64,000 nucleotides of DNA from Adhaeribacter aerolatus (GCF_007991635.1 NZ_BJYS01000003.1:162808-226807); one strand, 5' to 3'; numbered from the stretch's first letter, positions 1-8,621 are shown. A program made the numbers and translations. Notes: generated by a model from the sequence alone, not told the origin.

Positions 1-71
1 CCGAAGAAAATACCACTCCGGAACCCGAAACGGCTGAAAATAAAACAGAAACAGCAACTAAAACCAAATAA
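1..71 (+). CDS. 3' end of an unidentified gene (partial)
   Basis: Only the last 22 codons and the TAA stop at 69-71 lie in the window, in frame 3. The tail is rich in Glu, Thr, Lys and Pro, with no hydrophobic residues, and so is probably a disordered C-terminal extension. The family cannot be told from this. The frame is supported by a rho-independent terminator that follows 27 bases after the stop. Confidence 0.6.
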   Translation, partial: EENTTPEPETAENKTETATKTK

Positions 72-98
72 TCAAACTGCTTTACCCCATAAAAGAAG

Positions 99-123
99 AA
101 TCCTCGGCAGAGGATTTTTTTTT
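99..123 (+). terminator. Rho-independent terminator
   Basis: A short GC-containing stem (AATCCTC, loop GGCA, GAGGATT) is followed directly by a run of T to 123. It sits just after the partial gene at the window edge and before aspartate kinase, so that gene and lysC are probably separate transcription units. Confidence 0.75.
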
Positions 124-207
124 GCCCTTTACCGCCGGATTATTCTGTATCCTGAATATTTAAATAACTTACCGGCTCATACTACAGGTTTGCCTTAAAA
201 TAAAAAT

Positions 208-1464
208 ATGAAAGTATTTAAATTTGGTGGTGCTTCGGTAAAAGATGCACCTGCCGTTAAAAATGTAGCTACTATTGTGCAGCAGCATCCCGGCCCGCTT
301 TTAATTGTGGTTTCGGCCATGGGCAAGACTACCAACGCTTTGGAAGAAGTTTTCCAACACGCGGAAAACCGGCAGGATTACGAGCCTGCCCTGCAGCAGG
401 TAGAAAATTACCATTACCAATTAACCGCCCAATTATTCAGCGATAGCCAGCACCCGGTATTTGCCCGTTTACAAAGCCAGTTTACCGCTATCCGCGAATA
501 TTTGCAGAACCTCCCACCTAACCGCTCCGATGAACACTACGATCAGATAGTTAGCCAGGGCGAATTTCTTTCTTCGTTGATTCTTTATTATTACCTGGTT
601 CAAAGCGGTTTTTCGGCCGAGTGGCTCGATTGCCGCGATTGCATTTGCACCGATTGCAGTTGGCGCGAAGCCCGGGTTGATTGGCTTACCACGGAAAAAA
701 ATATTCAAAATAAATTAGCGCCTTTACTAGAGCAGCAAATAGTAATTACGCAGGGCTTTTTGGGAGGTACCACCGAAAACCGTACCACCACCCTGGGCCG
801 CGAAGGTTCTGATTTTAGCGGGGCCATTTTTGCCTATTGCCTTGGGGCCGAATCGCTTACCATTTGGAAAGACGTAGCCGGCTTTTTAAATGCCGACCCT
901 AAATTTTTCCTGAACCCGCATAAATACGATGAAATATCGTACCAGGAAACCGTGGAAATGGCGTATTACGGGGCCAGCGTTATTCATCCCAAAACCATTA
1001 AGCCGCTGGCTAACCGCCACATACCGCTATATGTAAAATCATTTCTGCAGCCCCAAGAGCCCGGTACAGTTATAAAAGATTCTAAACACGAAAAGCTGGT
1101 ACCGGCTTTTATCCGGAAAGCAAACCAATGTTTGCTGTCGTTTGGGGTACGGGATTTTACGTTCGTGTCGGAGCGGAATTTAAGCGTTATTTTTCATGCG
1201 CTGGCCGAACTGCGTTTTAAAATAAACCTGATGCAAAACTCCGCTATTTCGTTTTCGGTATGTACCGATTACGATGCCGACCGGCTGCAATTGCTGCAGG
1301 AACAATTACAGGAGCAATTTATTTTTCATTACAATGCCGGGCTGCTCTTGTATACCATAAAAAATTATACCGAAGACAGCATTAATCACCTGACCAACGG
1401 CAAAGAAATATTACTCGAACAACGCACCCGGTCTACGTTTCAGTTGGTGTGCCGGGAAAAATAA
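208..1464 (+). CDS. lysC: Aspartate kinase (monofunctional)
   Basis: Phosphorylates L-aspartate with ATP, the first step toward lysine, threonine, methionine and diaminopimelate; cytosolic. The 418-residue protein opens with the amino-acid kinase signature KFGGAS (residues 5-10). It has SQGEFLSS near residue 115 and the conserved GREGSD block near 197-202, followed by KDVAGFLNADP. A C-terminal ACT region (from about residue 310) has one clear repeat and one degenerate one, which suggests amino-acid feedback control. There is no fused homoserine dehydrogenase. The ATG at 208 gives the signature at the normal N-terminal place. A crotonase gene follows 51 bases downstream on the same strand, but no functional link is evident. 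Confidence 0.93.
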   Translation: MKVFKFGGASVKDAPAVKNVATIVQQHPGPLLIVVSAMGKTTNALEEVFQHAENRQDYEPALQQVENYHYQLTAQLFSDSQHPVFARLQSQFTAIREYLQNLPPNRSDEHYDQIVSQGEFLSSLILYYYLVQSGFSAEWLDCRDCICTDCSWREARVDWLTTEKNIQNKLAPLLEQQIVITQGFLGGTTENRTTTLGREGSDFSGAIFAYCLGAESLTIWKDVAGFLNADPKFFLNPHKYDEISYQETVEMAYYGASVIHPKTIKPLANRHIPLYVKSFLQPQEPGTVIKDSKHEKLVPAFIRKANQCLLSFGVRDFTFVSERNLSVIFHALAELRFKINLMQNSAISFSVCTDYDADRLQLLQEQLQEQFIFHYNAGLLLYTIKNYTEDSINHLTNGKEILLEQRTRSTFQLVCREK

Positions 1465-1515
1465 GATAGCAAATCAGGTTAAAAATTGTTTGTTTAGAAT
1501 TTAAAAGGCAAGCGC

Positions 1516-2289
1516 ATGGAATTTATAGAAGTTACCAATCCGGTCCGGGAAAATATTGCTTTAGTAGCTTTTAATCGGCCTAAAGAACTTAATGCGCTTA
1601 GCCCGCAACTGATGAGCGAACTACGCGATGCCCTGCTAACCCTGGACCAGGACGATAGTGTGCGGGTAATTGTTTTAACCGGTAACGAAAAAGTATTTGC
1701 TGCCGGTGCCGATATAAAACAGATGGCTGATAAATCAGCGATTGATATGCTGCTGCAGGACCAATTTGCTACCTGGGACCAGATTAAAAAAACGAAAAAG
1801 CCCATTATTGCGGCTGTATCGGGTTTTGCTTTGGGCGGCGGCTGCGAACTGGCCATGACTTGCGACATGATTATTGCCTCCGAAACCGCCGTGTTTGGTC
1901 AGCCCGAAATAAAAATTGGGGTACTACCCGGGGCAGGCGGTACCCAACGCTTAACCCGGGCTTTAGGAAAAGCTAAAGCCATGGAGATGGTACTCACCGG
2001 CAAATTTATCTCCGCCGAAGAAGCTGAAAAACACGGATTAATTAATAAAGTGGTTCCCGTAGAATTATACCTGGAAGAAGCTTATAAACTAGCCGCCGAA
2101 ATTGCCCAGCAATCGCCGGTAGCGGTGCGCCTCGCCAAAGAAGCTGTATTGCGTTCTTTTGAAAGTTCGCTGGAAGAAGGACTTTATTTTGAACGGAAAA
2201 ATTTTTACCTGGCTTTCGCCTCTGACGATCAGAAAGAAGGCATGGAAGCTTTTATTCAAAAACGCAAACCGGATTTCAAAGGCAAGTAA
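1516..2289 (+). CDS. Enoyl-CoA hydratase (crotonase family)
   Basis: A 257-residue crotonase, the usual length for the family. It probably hydrates trans-2-enoyl-CoA to 3-hydroxyacyl-CoA in fatty-acid beta-oxidation or a related acyl-CoA pathway. The oxyanion-hole segment GGGCELA lies near residue 108, and FGQPEI plus AMEMVLTG supply the two glutamates expected for a hydratase (equivalents of crotonase Glu144 and Glu164). PGAGGTQRL is also present. This motif set is close to the mitochondrial short-chain hydratase type rather than to isomerases or decarboxylases. Exact substrate chain length cannot be read from sequence. No neighbouring beta-oxidation gene is present. Confidence 0.9.
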   Translation: MEFIEVTNPVRENIALVAFNRPKELNALSPQLMSELRDALLTLDQDDSVRVIVLTGNEKVFAAGADIKQMADKSAIDMLLQDQFATWDQIKKTKKPIIAAVSGFALGGGCELAMTCDMIIASETAVFGQPEIKIGVLPGAGGTQRLTRALGKAKAMEMVLTGKFISAEEAEKHGLINKVVPVELYLEEAYKLAAEIAQQSPVAVRLAKEAVLRSFESSLEEGLYFERKNFYLAFASDDQKEGMEAFIQKRKPDFKGK

Positions 2290-2381
2290 TTGGTTTATGT
2301 CCAATGGCAGTAAACTGAAATTTTGCTTTAGTAAAATTTCTATTAAAATTCCTAAGACACACTAACATATACTTTTCTAAA

Positions 2382-2440
2382 GTCTGTACCCTCACAGACC
2401 TTCAGAATGGGCTTTTGTTTTGGGCCGTGAGGGCACAGGC
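2382..2440. repeat. Nested inverted repeats after the crotonase gene
   Basis: GTCTGT at 2382-2387 pairs with ACAGAC at 2394-2399, and CCCTCAC at 2389-2395 pairs with GTGAGGG at 2427-2433. The two pairings overlap and so are mutually exclusive. No T run follows, so this is not a standard terminator. The segment is more GC-rich than the rest of the gap between convergent genes and may be a fragment of a dispersed intergenic repeat. Confidence 0.4.
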
Positions 2441-2471
2441 CGAAGAACGGGAGCACTTGCATAAGTTTTAA

Positions 2472-3251
2472 TTAATAATTTTCCTTCACATCTAAGCCAC
2501 TTTTACTAATTAACCATTGGCCTGCTCTTCTCAGAAGTAATTCATCTTCATAAATCAAACCCGGATGAAAACGACTTAAAACTTTATACCCATAGGGTAC
2601 ATGTGCCTCAATAGTCCAGTGGGAGCCATCTACCCCCAAAACCCATTTATAAGGTTGCAGAGCCCAAAAATTACTGTTATTTAGTAGCTCCTTAAATTCT
2701 TCGTATTGCTTCAACGAAATACTTATCTCTTTTTCTGCAAGGCCTCCTGTTTTTTTATTTATTCTCGTTATATGAATTTCAGCTTGTTTAGAATGCCTGA
2801 ACAACCTAATAATTAAATCATCATGAAATGCGCTGGTTCGTATAAACCTGTAAGTTTCGTTACCTATAAAAAAGTTATTTAAAACAGGCTCTTTAGCTCT
2901 AAACAGTAAACTAGATATATGCCGGACTGTAGCGGAATCAATACCCAATTTGTGATAAAGCCCTACTTTATTATCCGGAATCTTACTCAAATCTTTCTCT
3001 TTATCATAAGGTTTATCTGCAATAATATACCCAGCAGGATCAAAATCAGCGAAATCTTCAAAGTTAAAGTAAGGCATGGATTTAAGTGGTACGCCTTGCT
3101 CGTCTAATACCCCAGGGATATTTTTGTACCTGGTACCGCTATATAAATTATCTTTATTCGGAAGAACTACTTGCCGATCTGGTAGCTGAGTAGCTGATGA
3201 ACAACCTAAATTTATAAATAGTAAGTAAGGTATATATCTTACCAAATGCAT
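2472..3251 (-). CDS. Predicted lipoprotein of unknown function
   Basis: A 259-residue protein not recognised as any family. The N-terminus has a basic/hydrophobic stretch ending in the lipobox LGCS (Cys near residue 17), so it is probably an exported lipoprotein. The body is rich in charged and aromatic residues with no repeats. Near the C-terminus is an HWTIEAHVPYGYKV segment followed by a Leu/Arg-rich helix. By eye it is AT-richer than its neighbours, which fits a fast-evolving or acquired accessory gene. It ends convergently with the crotonase gene and starts 23 bases downstream of the stop of the SpmAB-like gene on the same strand, so it could be co-transcribed with it. Confidence 0.65.
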   Translation of the reverse strand: MHLVRYIPYLLFINLGCSSATQLPDRQVVLPNKDNLYSGTRYKNIPGVLDEQGVPLKSMPYFNFEDFADFDPAGYIIADKPYDKEKDLSKIPDNKVGLYHKLGIDSATVRHISSLLFRAKEPVLNNFFIGNETYRFIRTSAFHDDLIIRLFRHSKQAEIHITRINKKTGGLAEKEISISLKQYEEFKELLNNSNFWALQPYKWVLGVDGSHWTIEAHVPYGYKVLSRFHPGLIYEDELLLRRAGQWLISKSGLDVKENY

Positions 3252-3274
3252 ATTGCCATAGTTATATACGCAAA

Positions 3275-4507
3275 TTACTTAAAAAACAAATAAGCCATAA
3301 AAATGGCAGTTGTAACTCCTACTAAATCAGCTAATAAACCGCAGGTAACCGAATAGCGGGTATTGCGAATACCCACCGAACCAAAGTAAACCGCCAGAAT
3401 ATAAAAAGTCGTTTCGGTGCTGCCCTGGATACAGGATGCAACCCGGCCTACAAACGAATCGGCCCCGTAAGTTTTCATCGCGTCTAACATCAGGCCCCGG
3501 GCACCGCTGCCACTCAGGGGTTTCATAAAAGCAACGGGTAAAGCCGGTACAAACTCGGTATCAAAACCCATTTGGGCAAAAACCCAGCCCATGCCGTTTA
3601 CAACCATATCCAATGCCCCCGAAGCCCGGAATACGCCAATCGCCACCAGCATGGCCACCAGATATGGAATAATATTAATTGCCACGCCAAATCCTTCTTT
3701 CGCCCCTTCTATAAAAGCATCGTACACATTTACTTTCCGCAACCAGGCCAGCGTGATAAAAGCTACTATTATAGAAAACAAGATTACATTGCTGACTACC
3801 TGCGAAATAATAGCTACCTGTTCCTGAGGTTGCCCAGCCAGGTAATAAATAACCAGCCCGATAAGCAAAAAAGCCGTACCCAAGTAGGCCATAATTACCC
3901 AATCAAACAAGTTAATGCGTTGGTAAATAGCTACTAAAATTAAACCGAAAAAAGCGCTAATTAGGGTGGTAAGTAATATCGGAATAAAAATATCGGTGGG
4001 GTCGGCGGCTCCCATTTGGGTCCGGTACACCATAATACTAATAGGAATAACCGTCAGACCTGCCGTATTCAGCACCAAAAACATAATCTGCGGATTGGAA
4101 GCAGTCTCTTTGGTGGGGTTTAGCTCCTGCATTTCTTTCATGGCTTTAAGGCCCAGCGGGGTAGCGGCATTATCCAGGCCCAGCATATTCGCCGAAAAGT
4201 TCATGAGAATAGACCCGAAAACCGGGTGATTTTTAGGTAAATCCGGGAAAATTCGGTTAAAAAAAGGCCCTACGGCTTTGGCCAAAATAGCCACAATACC
4301 GCCCCGCTCCCCTATTTTCATGAGGCCCAACCACAAAGTCATTACGCCGGTGAGGCCCAACGATATTTCAAAACCGGTTTTGGCATTGTCGAAGGTGCTG
4401 GTCACCAGGGCCTGAAAAATAGCTGTGTCCTGAAAAAATATCAGCTTAAAAAGAGCAATTACAAAAGCAATCAGGAAAAAGGCAATCCAGAGGTAATTTA
4501 AAGCCAT
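3275..4507 (-). CDS. Fused SpmA/SpmB-type nucleoside-recognition membrane protein
   Basis: A 410-residue polytopic inner-membrane protein made of two Gate/nucleoside-recognition domains. The N-terminal half carries MNFSANMLGLDNAATPLGLKAM, typical of SpmA. The C-terminal half carries the SpmB-like region from about residue 230, with GAKEGFGVAINIIPYLVAMLVAIGVFRASGA and PVAFMKPLSGSGARGLM. In Bacillus the separate SpmA and SpmB proteins act in spore dehydration; this organism group does not sporulate, so the role here is unknown, presumably transport or gating of a small solute. The ATG at 4507 gives a clean N-terminal membrane helix. A BioF-like gene lies 112 bases upstream on the same strand. 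Confidence 0.88.
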   Translation of the reverse strand: MALNYLWIAFFLIAFVIALFKLIFFQDTAIFQALVTSTFDNAKTGFEISLGLTGVMTLWLGLMKIGERGGIVAILAKAVGPFFNRIFPDLPKNHPVFGSILMNFSANMLGLDNAATPLGLKAMKEMQELNPTKETASNPQIMFLVLNTAGLTVIPISIMVYRTQMGAADPTDIFIPILLTTLISAFFGLILVAIYQRINLFDWVIMAYLGTAFLLIGLVIYYLAGQPQEQVAIISQVVSNVILFSIIVAFITLAWLRKVNVYDAFIEGAKEGFGVAINIIPYLVAMLVAIGVFRASGALDMVVNGMGWVFAQMGFDTEFVPALPVAFMKPLSGSGARGLMLDAMKTYGADSFVGRVASCIQGSTETTFYILAVYFGSVGIRNTRYSVTCGLLADLVGVTTAIFMAYLFFK

Positions 4508-4618
4508 GTACGCTGTAGAAAAGTCAATAGAATATAGCCGACAAGATACTGCTTCTTCCGAAAAGTACTTAAACCGGAGTAAAACTTTTATTTACTGTTC
4601 GGGCTTAAACCGCAGGCT

Positions 4619-5704
4619 TCAACCGGTGGCCTGGTTACTTAAGTCCGGCGAAAACGTGTTTATCAAACTGGTCAGTTTATCAATATCTGCTTGGGTGTGT
4701 AAACTGTTCAGGATTATGCGGGTAACGGGTTCGTGCTGGGGGGTGGGATAAGCAAAACTGGATATCAGAACATCGTGCGCCAGTAAATATTGGTACAACT
4801 GATTTTGGGGCGTATAAAAAACCGGGTAATCCGGAAAGCGCTGGAAAAGAGAAGGCTCTGCCAGGCAAGATAAAAAATAATTAATATTCCGGAAGAGTTG
4901 TTCGCGGGCAACCTGGTAAATGGCGGGCGCCTGCAGAAAAGCAGCTAAATAAGCCGGTACTACCGGCGATGCACCGCCAAAGAAAGTATGATTTTTTAAA
5001 AACTGTATGGTAGCCTCCTCCGCTAAAATTACGCCTCCCGGAATACCCAGCGCCTTACCCAGCGAACTTACCACAATTAATTTAATGGCCGGCGGCAATA
5101 CCAAATCGCGGTAAACACCGGCACCGTTTTGGCCGGTAACACCCAGGCCGTGCGAATCGTCAATAATTAGGGTAATATTTTTAGTAGTATCTAACTGGCT
5201 TAACCAGGACAGGTGGTGTTTTTTAACCCATAAGGGGTCTAAAGAATTAAATAAGATAAAAATATTATCGGAGCTGGTTTGGGCAATAATATCTGGTAAA
5301 TCATGGGCCCATTCGGTAAAACTTTGATGATTAATTGGCTGCACTCCCTGCCACAAAGCCGGGTGGGTACGCGGACCGTAAATAAACGTACCCTTACCGG
5401 AAAACGCCTGCACCACCAATTGCCCCGCCATAAATCCGGACGATACCGTTAGGGCGGCTTCGGCCCCGGTGTAAGTAGCCAGATAATTTTCGGTTTCTTC
5501 GAAAACGGACAGTTGCACATTAGATAGCCGCGAACTGGAATAATTTAAGCCGTATTGCCTGAAGCCCGCTTGCAGCAACTTCTGAAATTGCTCGTTGCGG
5601 GACATACCCAGGTAAGAAGTACCGCTAAAATACAAATATTCCCGACCGCCGGAGGTTAAGGTCCGGCCAGGCAATTCCTCCGCAATTAATATAGGTATTG
5701 ACAC
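4619..5704 (-). CDS. BioF/KBL-like PLP-dependent aminoacyl transferase
   Basis: A 361-residue fold-type I PLP enzyme related to 8-amino-7-oxononanoate synthase and 2-amino-3-ketobutyrate CoA ligase. DDSHGLGVTG (about residues 182-191) is the family cofactor-binding motif, and the Schiff-base lysine is in SSLGKALG (near residue 215). It is somewhat shorter than typical BioF (about 385-390), mainly at the N-terminus. The reaction is probably decarboxylative condensation of an amino acid with an acyl-CoA. No other biotin gene is adjacent, so biotin synthesis versus another alpha-oxoamine (for example a sphinganine-like product) cannot be settled from the window. Confidence 0.8.
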   Translation of the reverse strand: MSIPILIAEELPGRTLTSGGREYLYFSGTSYLGMSRNEQFQKLLQAGFRQYGLNYSSSRLSNVQLSVFEETENYLATYTGAEAALTVSSGFMAGQLVVQAFSGKGTFIYGPRTHPALWQGVQPINHQSFTEWAHDLPDIIAQTSSDNIFILFNSLDPLWVKKHHLSWLSQLDTTKNITLIIDDSHGLGVTGQNGAGVYRDLVLPPAIKLIVVSSLGKALGIPGGVILAEEATIQFLKNHTFFGGASPVVPAYLAAFLQAPAIYQVAREQLFRNINYFLSCLAEPSLFQRFPDYPVFYTPQNQLYQYLLAHDVLISSFAYPTPQHEPVTRIILNSLHTQADIDKLTSLINTFSPDLSNQATG

Positions 5705-5934
5705 CAGAAGAAGAAATTAATATAAAGCTAAGGCCTTTCTCCTAAACTTAATCAACAAAACCCCACTTTCCAATACCCAAATTAACTTTGCGGAGTCTCT
5801 GAAAATATAGACGGCCGCGCGCCCAAGCGCTTTTATACCGGACCTGAGCAAAAGCTTAATTAAAGGCCTGTTTGGTCCTATGCTTTGATCAGAAAAATAT
5901 TTAAATTGCCAGATATATAAAAAAGGAGTTATAG

Positions 5935-6552
5935 ATGCAGAAATTTTACCTTTTCGTTTCTATGCTATGCCTGGTTTTACTAGCTGCTACCCCAACCGAG
6001 GCCCAGAAAGCCAAAAGTTACCTGGAAGCCGGCAACCGTTTTTTTGCCTTACAACAATTCGAAGCTGCTATTACCCAATATTCCAAAGCCATAGTCGAAA
6101 AGCCCGATTTGGTGCAGGCTTATAACAACCGGGGCCTCAGCAGGGCTGGTTTAAAGAAATTTGAGCAGGCCTTAACCGATTACAACCAAGCCTTAACCCT
6201 GGATCCGAAGAATGCGGAAGCGTATTATAACCGGGGATTGGCTCAAGCCAGTTTAAATAATCAACCGGAAGCTATTGCCGATTATACCCGGGCCATTGCC
6301 TTGAATAATTCTTTCGCTGCCGCCTACTACAACCGCGGCCTGGCCAAAGGTTTGCTACAGGATAACAAAGGAGCCATTCCGGATTTCCAAAAAGTAGTTG
6401 CCCTTAACCCCTCGGATGCTGCGGCTTATTATTTGTTAGGCTTGGCTCAGTATAATACCGGCCACCGCCAGGCGAGCTGCGAAAGCTGGCAAAAGGCGAG
6501 TAAACTGGGAAATAGCAAAGCTAAAGCTTTGCTCTCCCAAAAATGCCGGTAA
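5935..6552 (+). CDS. Secreted TPR-repeat protein
   Basis: A 205-residue protein with an N-terminal signal peptide (hydrophobic core at residues 4-18, cleavage probably after TEAQ) and about four to five tandem tetratricopeptide repeats. Repeat units contain AYNNRGLSRAGLKKFEQALTDY and related AYYNRGLA segments about 34 residues apart. It is probably a periplasmic or surface scaffold for protein-protein contacts; no catalytic domain is visible. It stands alone between the minus-strand BioF-like gene and brxA. The ATG is preceded by AAAAAGGAG about 6 bases upstream, an unusually good Shine-Dalgarno for this phylum. Confidence 0.88.
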   Translation: MQKFYLFVSMLCLVLLAATPTEAQKAKSYLEAGNRFFALQQFEAAITQYSKAIVEKPDLVQAYNNRGLSRAGLKKFEQALTDYNQALTLDPKNAEAYYNRGLAQASLNNQPEAIADYTRAIALNNSFAAAYYNRGLAKGLLQDNKGAIPDFQKVVALNPSDAAAYYLLGLAQYNTGHRQASCESWQKASKLGNSKAKALLSQKCR

Positions 6553-6608
6553 TCAACTGGTATTAATTTGGGATAAAAAATTATGCCCTGCCAGCCGGTT
6601 TAATATAT

Positions 6609-6637
6609 TTTGCCGGCACGAATCTTATTTACCTTTG
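6609..6637 (+). promoter_or_regulatory. Bacteroidota-type promoter P1 of brxA
   Basis: TTTG at 6609-6612, a 17-base spacer, then TACCTTTG at 6630-6637, a full match to the -33 TTTG / -7 TANNTTTG consensus of the primary sigma factor in this phylum. Transcription would start near 6644, about 90 bases before the brxA ATG. Confidence 0.65.
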
Positions 6638-6672
6638 CAATTGTTTGTATATAAATTCCGATCCTGAACCTT

Positions 6673-6702
6673 TTGGGTTACATTAGGTTTATGTATTTTT
6701 GT
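6673..6702 (+). promoter_or_regulatory. Bacteroidota-type promoter P2 of brxA
   Basis: TTTG at 6673-6676, an 18-base spacer, then TATTTTTG at 6695-6702. It lies about 65 bases downstream of P1 and would start transcription near 6709, roughly 28 bases before the ATG. Two full-consensus promoters in tandem suggest strong or condition-dependent expression. Confidence 0.6.
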
Positions 6703-6736
6703 AAAGTATTAAGTTTAATTTTAAATAGATAGCAAC

Positions 6737-7159
6737 ATGGGAATGTATCCTGAATATATGGTGGCCCCAATCCGCGAGGATTTAACTTCGGCCGGTTTTG
6801 AGCAATTAATGACGCCAGAAGAAGTAGAGAAAGCACTTGCTGATAGCGAAGGTACGGTATTGGTTGCCGTTAATTCGGTTTGCGGTTGTGCTGCAGCAAA
6901 AGCCCGCCCGGCTTTAAAAATGGCAGTGTCAGCGGCTGATAAGCGCCCGGACAAACTTGTTACGGTATTTGCCGGTATGGAAACTGAAGCCGTAGCGAAA
7001 GCCCGCGAGCACATGCTGCCATATCCGCCGTCGTCGCCGTCGATTGCTTTATTTAAGAATGGCGAGTTGGTGCACATGATTGAGCGCTACCACATTGAAG
7101 GCAACGATTTGGTTAGAATTGTAGACAACCTGAAAGGCGCTTTCGAAGAATATTGCTAG
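6737..7159 (+). CDS. brxA: Bacilliredoxin, BrxA/BrxB (YphP/YqiW) family
   Basis: A 140-residue thioredoxin-fold protein of the DUF1094 family. In Bacillus these proteins remove bacillithiol from oxidised proteins. The hallmark CGC (here NSVCGCAAAKARP, Cys near residues 53 and 55) replaces the classical CxxC. Length matches the family. Whether this organism makes bacillithiol cannot be read here, although bacillithiol synthesis occurs in several Bacteroidota (family knowledge). It is a single-gene unit with two upstream promoters and a strong shared terminator downstream. Confidence 0.93.
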   Translation: MGMYPEYMVAPIREDLTSAGFEQLMTPEEVEKALADSEGTVLVAVNSVCGCAAAKARPALKMAVSAADKRPDKLVTVFAGMETEAVAKAREHMLPYPPSSPSIALFKNGELVHMIERYHIEGNDLVRIVDNLKGAFEEYC

Positions 7160-7208
7160 ACAATACCACTGATTAGCGCTGATTTTTAGATCATGTTGAT
7201 TTCAGAAC

Positions 7209-7241
7209 AAAAAAGGGCCGCTTTAACAGCAGCCCTTTTTT
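7209..7241. terminator. Bidirectional terminator between brxA and purD
   Basis: AAAAAAGGGC at 7209-7218 pairs with GCCCTTTTTT at 7232-7241. A T run leaves the stem on both strands, so it can end brxA (plus) and purD (minus). Confidence 0.85.
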
Positions 7242-7302
7242 ATTTTATATTATTTAAACTTCTTTTTCTACCAACCCACCAATATTATCAACCCTAAAGA
7301 GG

Positions 7303-7346
7303 TTTATTGTTACTGCTAATTGTTAACTGTTTACTGTTAAATGTTA
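7303..7346. repeat. Heptamer array running into the purD stop codon
   Basis: Six consecutive 7-base units (TTTATTG, TTACTGC, TAATTGT, TAACTGT, TTACTGT, TAAATGT) occupy 7303-7344, and the purD stop codon (7344-7346, minus strand) lies at the array edge. The period is exact although the units are degenerate. No inverted partner was found on the brxA side of the gap. Confidence 0.7.
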
Positions 7347-8621
7347 CCTTAAATCAAAGCCAATATCTTTCCGGAAATAGCGGTTTTTCCAGGTAATCTT
7401 TTCGGCGGCAGTAGTGGCTTTGGTTAGAGCTTCGGGTAAATTATTTCCCAGGGCTGTTAAAGCAATTACCCGGCCCCCGTTGGTAGTTATCTGGCCTTTA
7501 TCGTTCTGGGTAGTACCCGCATGAAACACTAAAACATCGTTGGTGGCTTCCAAGCCCGAAATCACATCGCCTTTCCCGTAATCTTCCGGATAACCGCCGG
7601 CTACCAGCATAATCGTAGCCGCCGTACGCGGGTCAATTTCGAGGTTAAAATTGTCTAATTCGCCATCGTGTAAGGCCCGGAACAACTCAAACAAATCGGT
7701 TTTAATGCGGGGCAGAATGGCTTCGGTTTCGGGATCGCCCAACCTTACATTATATTCAATTACATACGGGTCGTCGTTTACTTTCATCAAGCCAATAAAC
7801 AGGAAACCAGAGTAAGAAATATTTTCGGCCTGTAACCCGGCTAAGGTAGGTTTAATAATCCGCTCCTCCACTTTTTGCATAAAGGCCGCATCGGCAAAGG
7901 GCACCGGCGAGATAGCGCCCATACCGCCGGTATTTAAACCGGTATCTCCCTCACCTATCCGCTTGTAATCTTTAGCTTCGGGTAATAAAATATATTCTTT
8001 GCCATCGGTTAATATAAATGCCGATAACTCAATACCTTCTAAAAACTCTTCTATCACTACTTTGCTGCCCGCCTCGCCGAAACGGCGCAAATGCAGCATA
8101 CCTTCCAGTTGCCGGCTGGCTTCTTCAAAGTTCTGAGGAATAACTACCCCTTTACCGGCGGCTAATCCATCGGCTTTTAACACCACCGGGTAGTTATGGT
8201 TTTCTAAATAACTAATAGCGTCCACGTAATTGGCTTCGGTAAAGGTGGCGTACCGCGCCGTAGGAATATTATGCCGCTGCATAAACTGTTTCGAGAAATC
8301 TTTGCTGCCCTCCAGTTGCGCGCCATCTTTGCAAGGCCCGATTACCAATATATGCCGTAAATTTTCCAGCTTTTTAAAATAATCGTGAATACCGGCCACC
8401 AGCGCAGCTTCCTGCCCCACCACTACCATCATAATATCGAAATCGTCGGCGAACTTGGCCAGCACTTCAAAATCGGTAATGGCTATATCAACATTGGTAG
8501 CTACCTGCGCCGTACCGGCATTGCCAGGTGCCACAAATATTCTTTCGGCATACTCGCTTTGGCGTAATTTCCAGGCCAAGGCATGTTCTCTTCCACCCGA
8601 TCCGATAATTAAGATATTCAT
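7344..8621 (-). CDS. purD: Phosphoribosylamine-glycine ligase
   Basis: Joins glycine to 5-phosphoribosylamine with ATP, the second step of de novo purine synthesis; cytosolic. The 425-residue length is standard. GSGGREHALAWKL at the N-terminus is the PurD signature. The ATP-grasp core follows, with VLKADGLAAGKGVVI near residue 145 and LNTGGMGAISP near 230, and the C-terminal region contains GYPEDYGKGD. The start codon at 8619-8621 lies inside a short tandem array, so ribosome access may be affected by that element. recQ lies upstream on the same strand across a 239-base gap. Confidence 0.95.
   Translation of the reverse strand: MNILIIGSGGREHALAWKLRQSEYAERIFVAPGNAGTAQVATNVDIAITDFEVLAKFADDFDIMMVVVGQEAALVAGIHDYFKKLENLRHILVIGPCKDGAQLEGSKDFSKQFMQRHNIPTARYATFTEANYVDAISYLENHNYPVVLKADGLAAGKGVVIPQNFEEASRQLEGMLHLRRFGEAGSKVVIEEFLEGIELSAFILTDGKEYILLPEAKDYKRIGEGDTGLNTGGMGAISPVPFADAAFMQKVEERIIKPTLAGLQAENISYSGFLFIGLMKVNDDPYVIEYNVRLGDPETEAILPRIKTDLFELFRALHDGELDNFNLEIDPRTAATIMLVAGGYPEDYGKGDVISGLEATNDVLVFHAGTTQNDKGQITTNGGRVIALTALGNNLPEALTKATTAAEKITWKNRYFRKDIGFDLR

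Noticed and set aside
1494..1868. 124-codon minus-strand frame over the crotonase gene
   Set aside because: It lies entirely opposite a well-supported enzyme gene, and its Ser/Ala-rich product has no recognisable motif.
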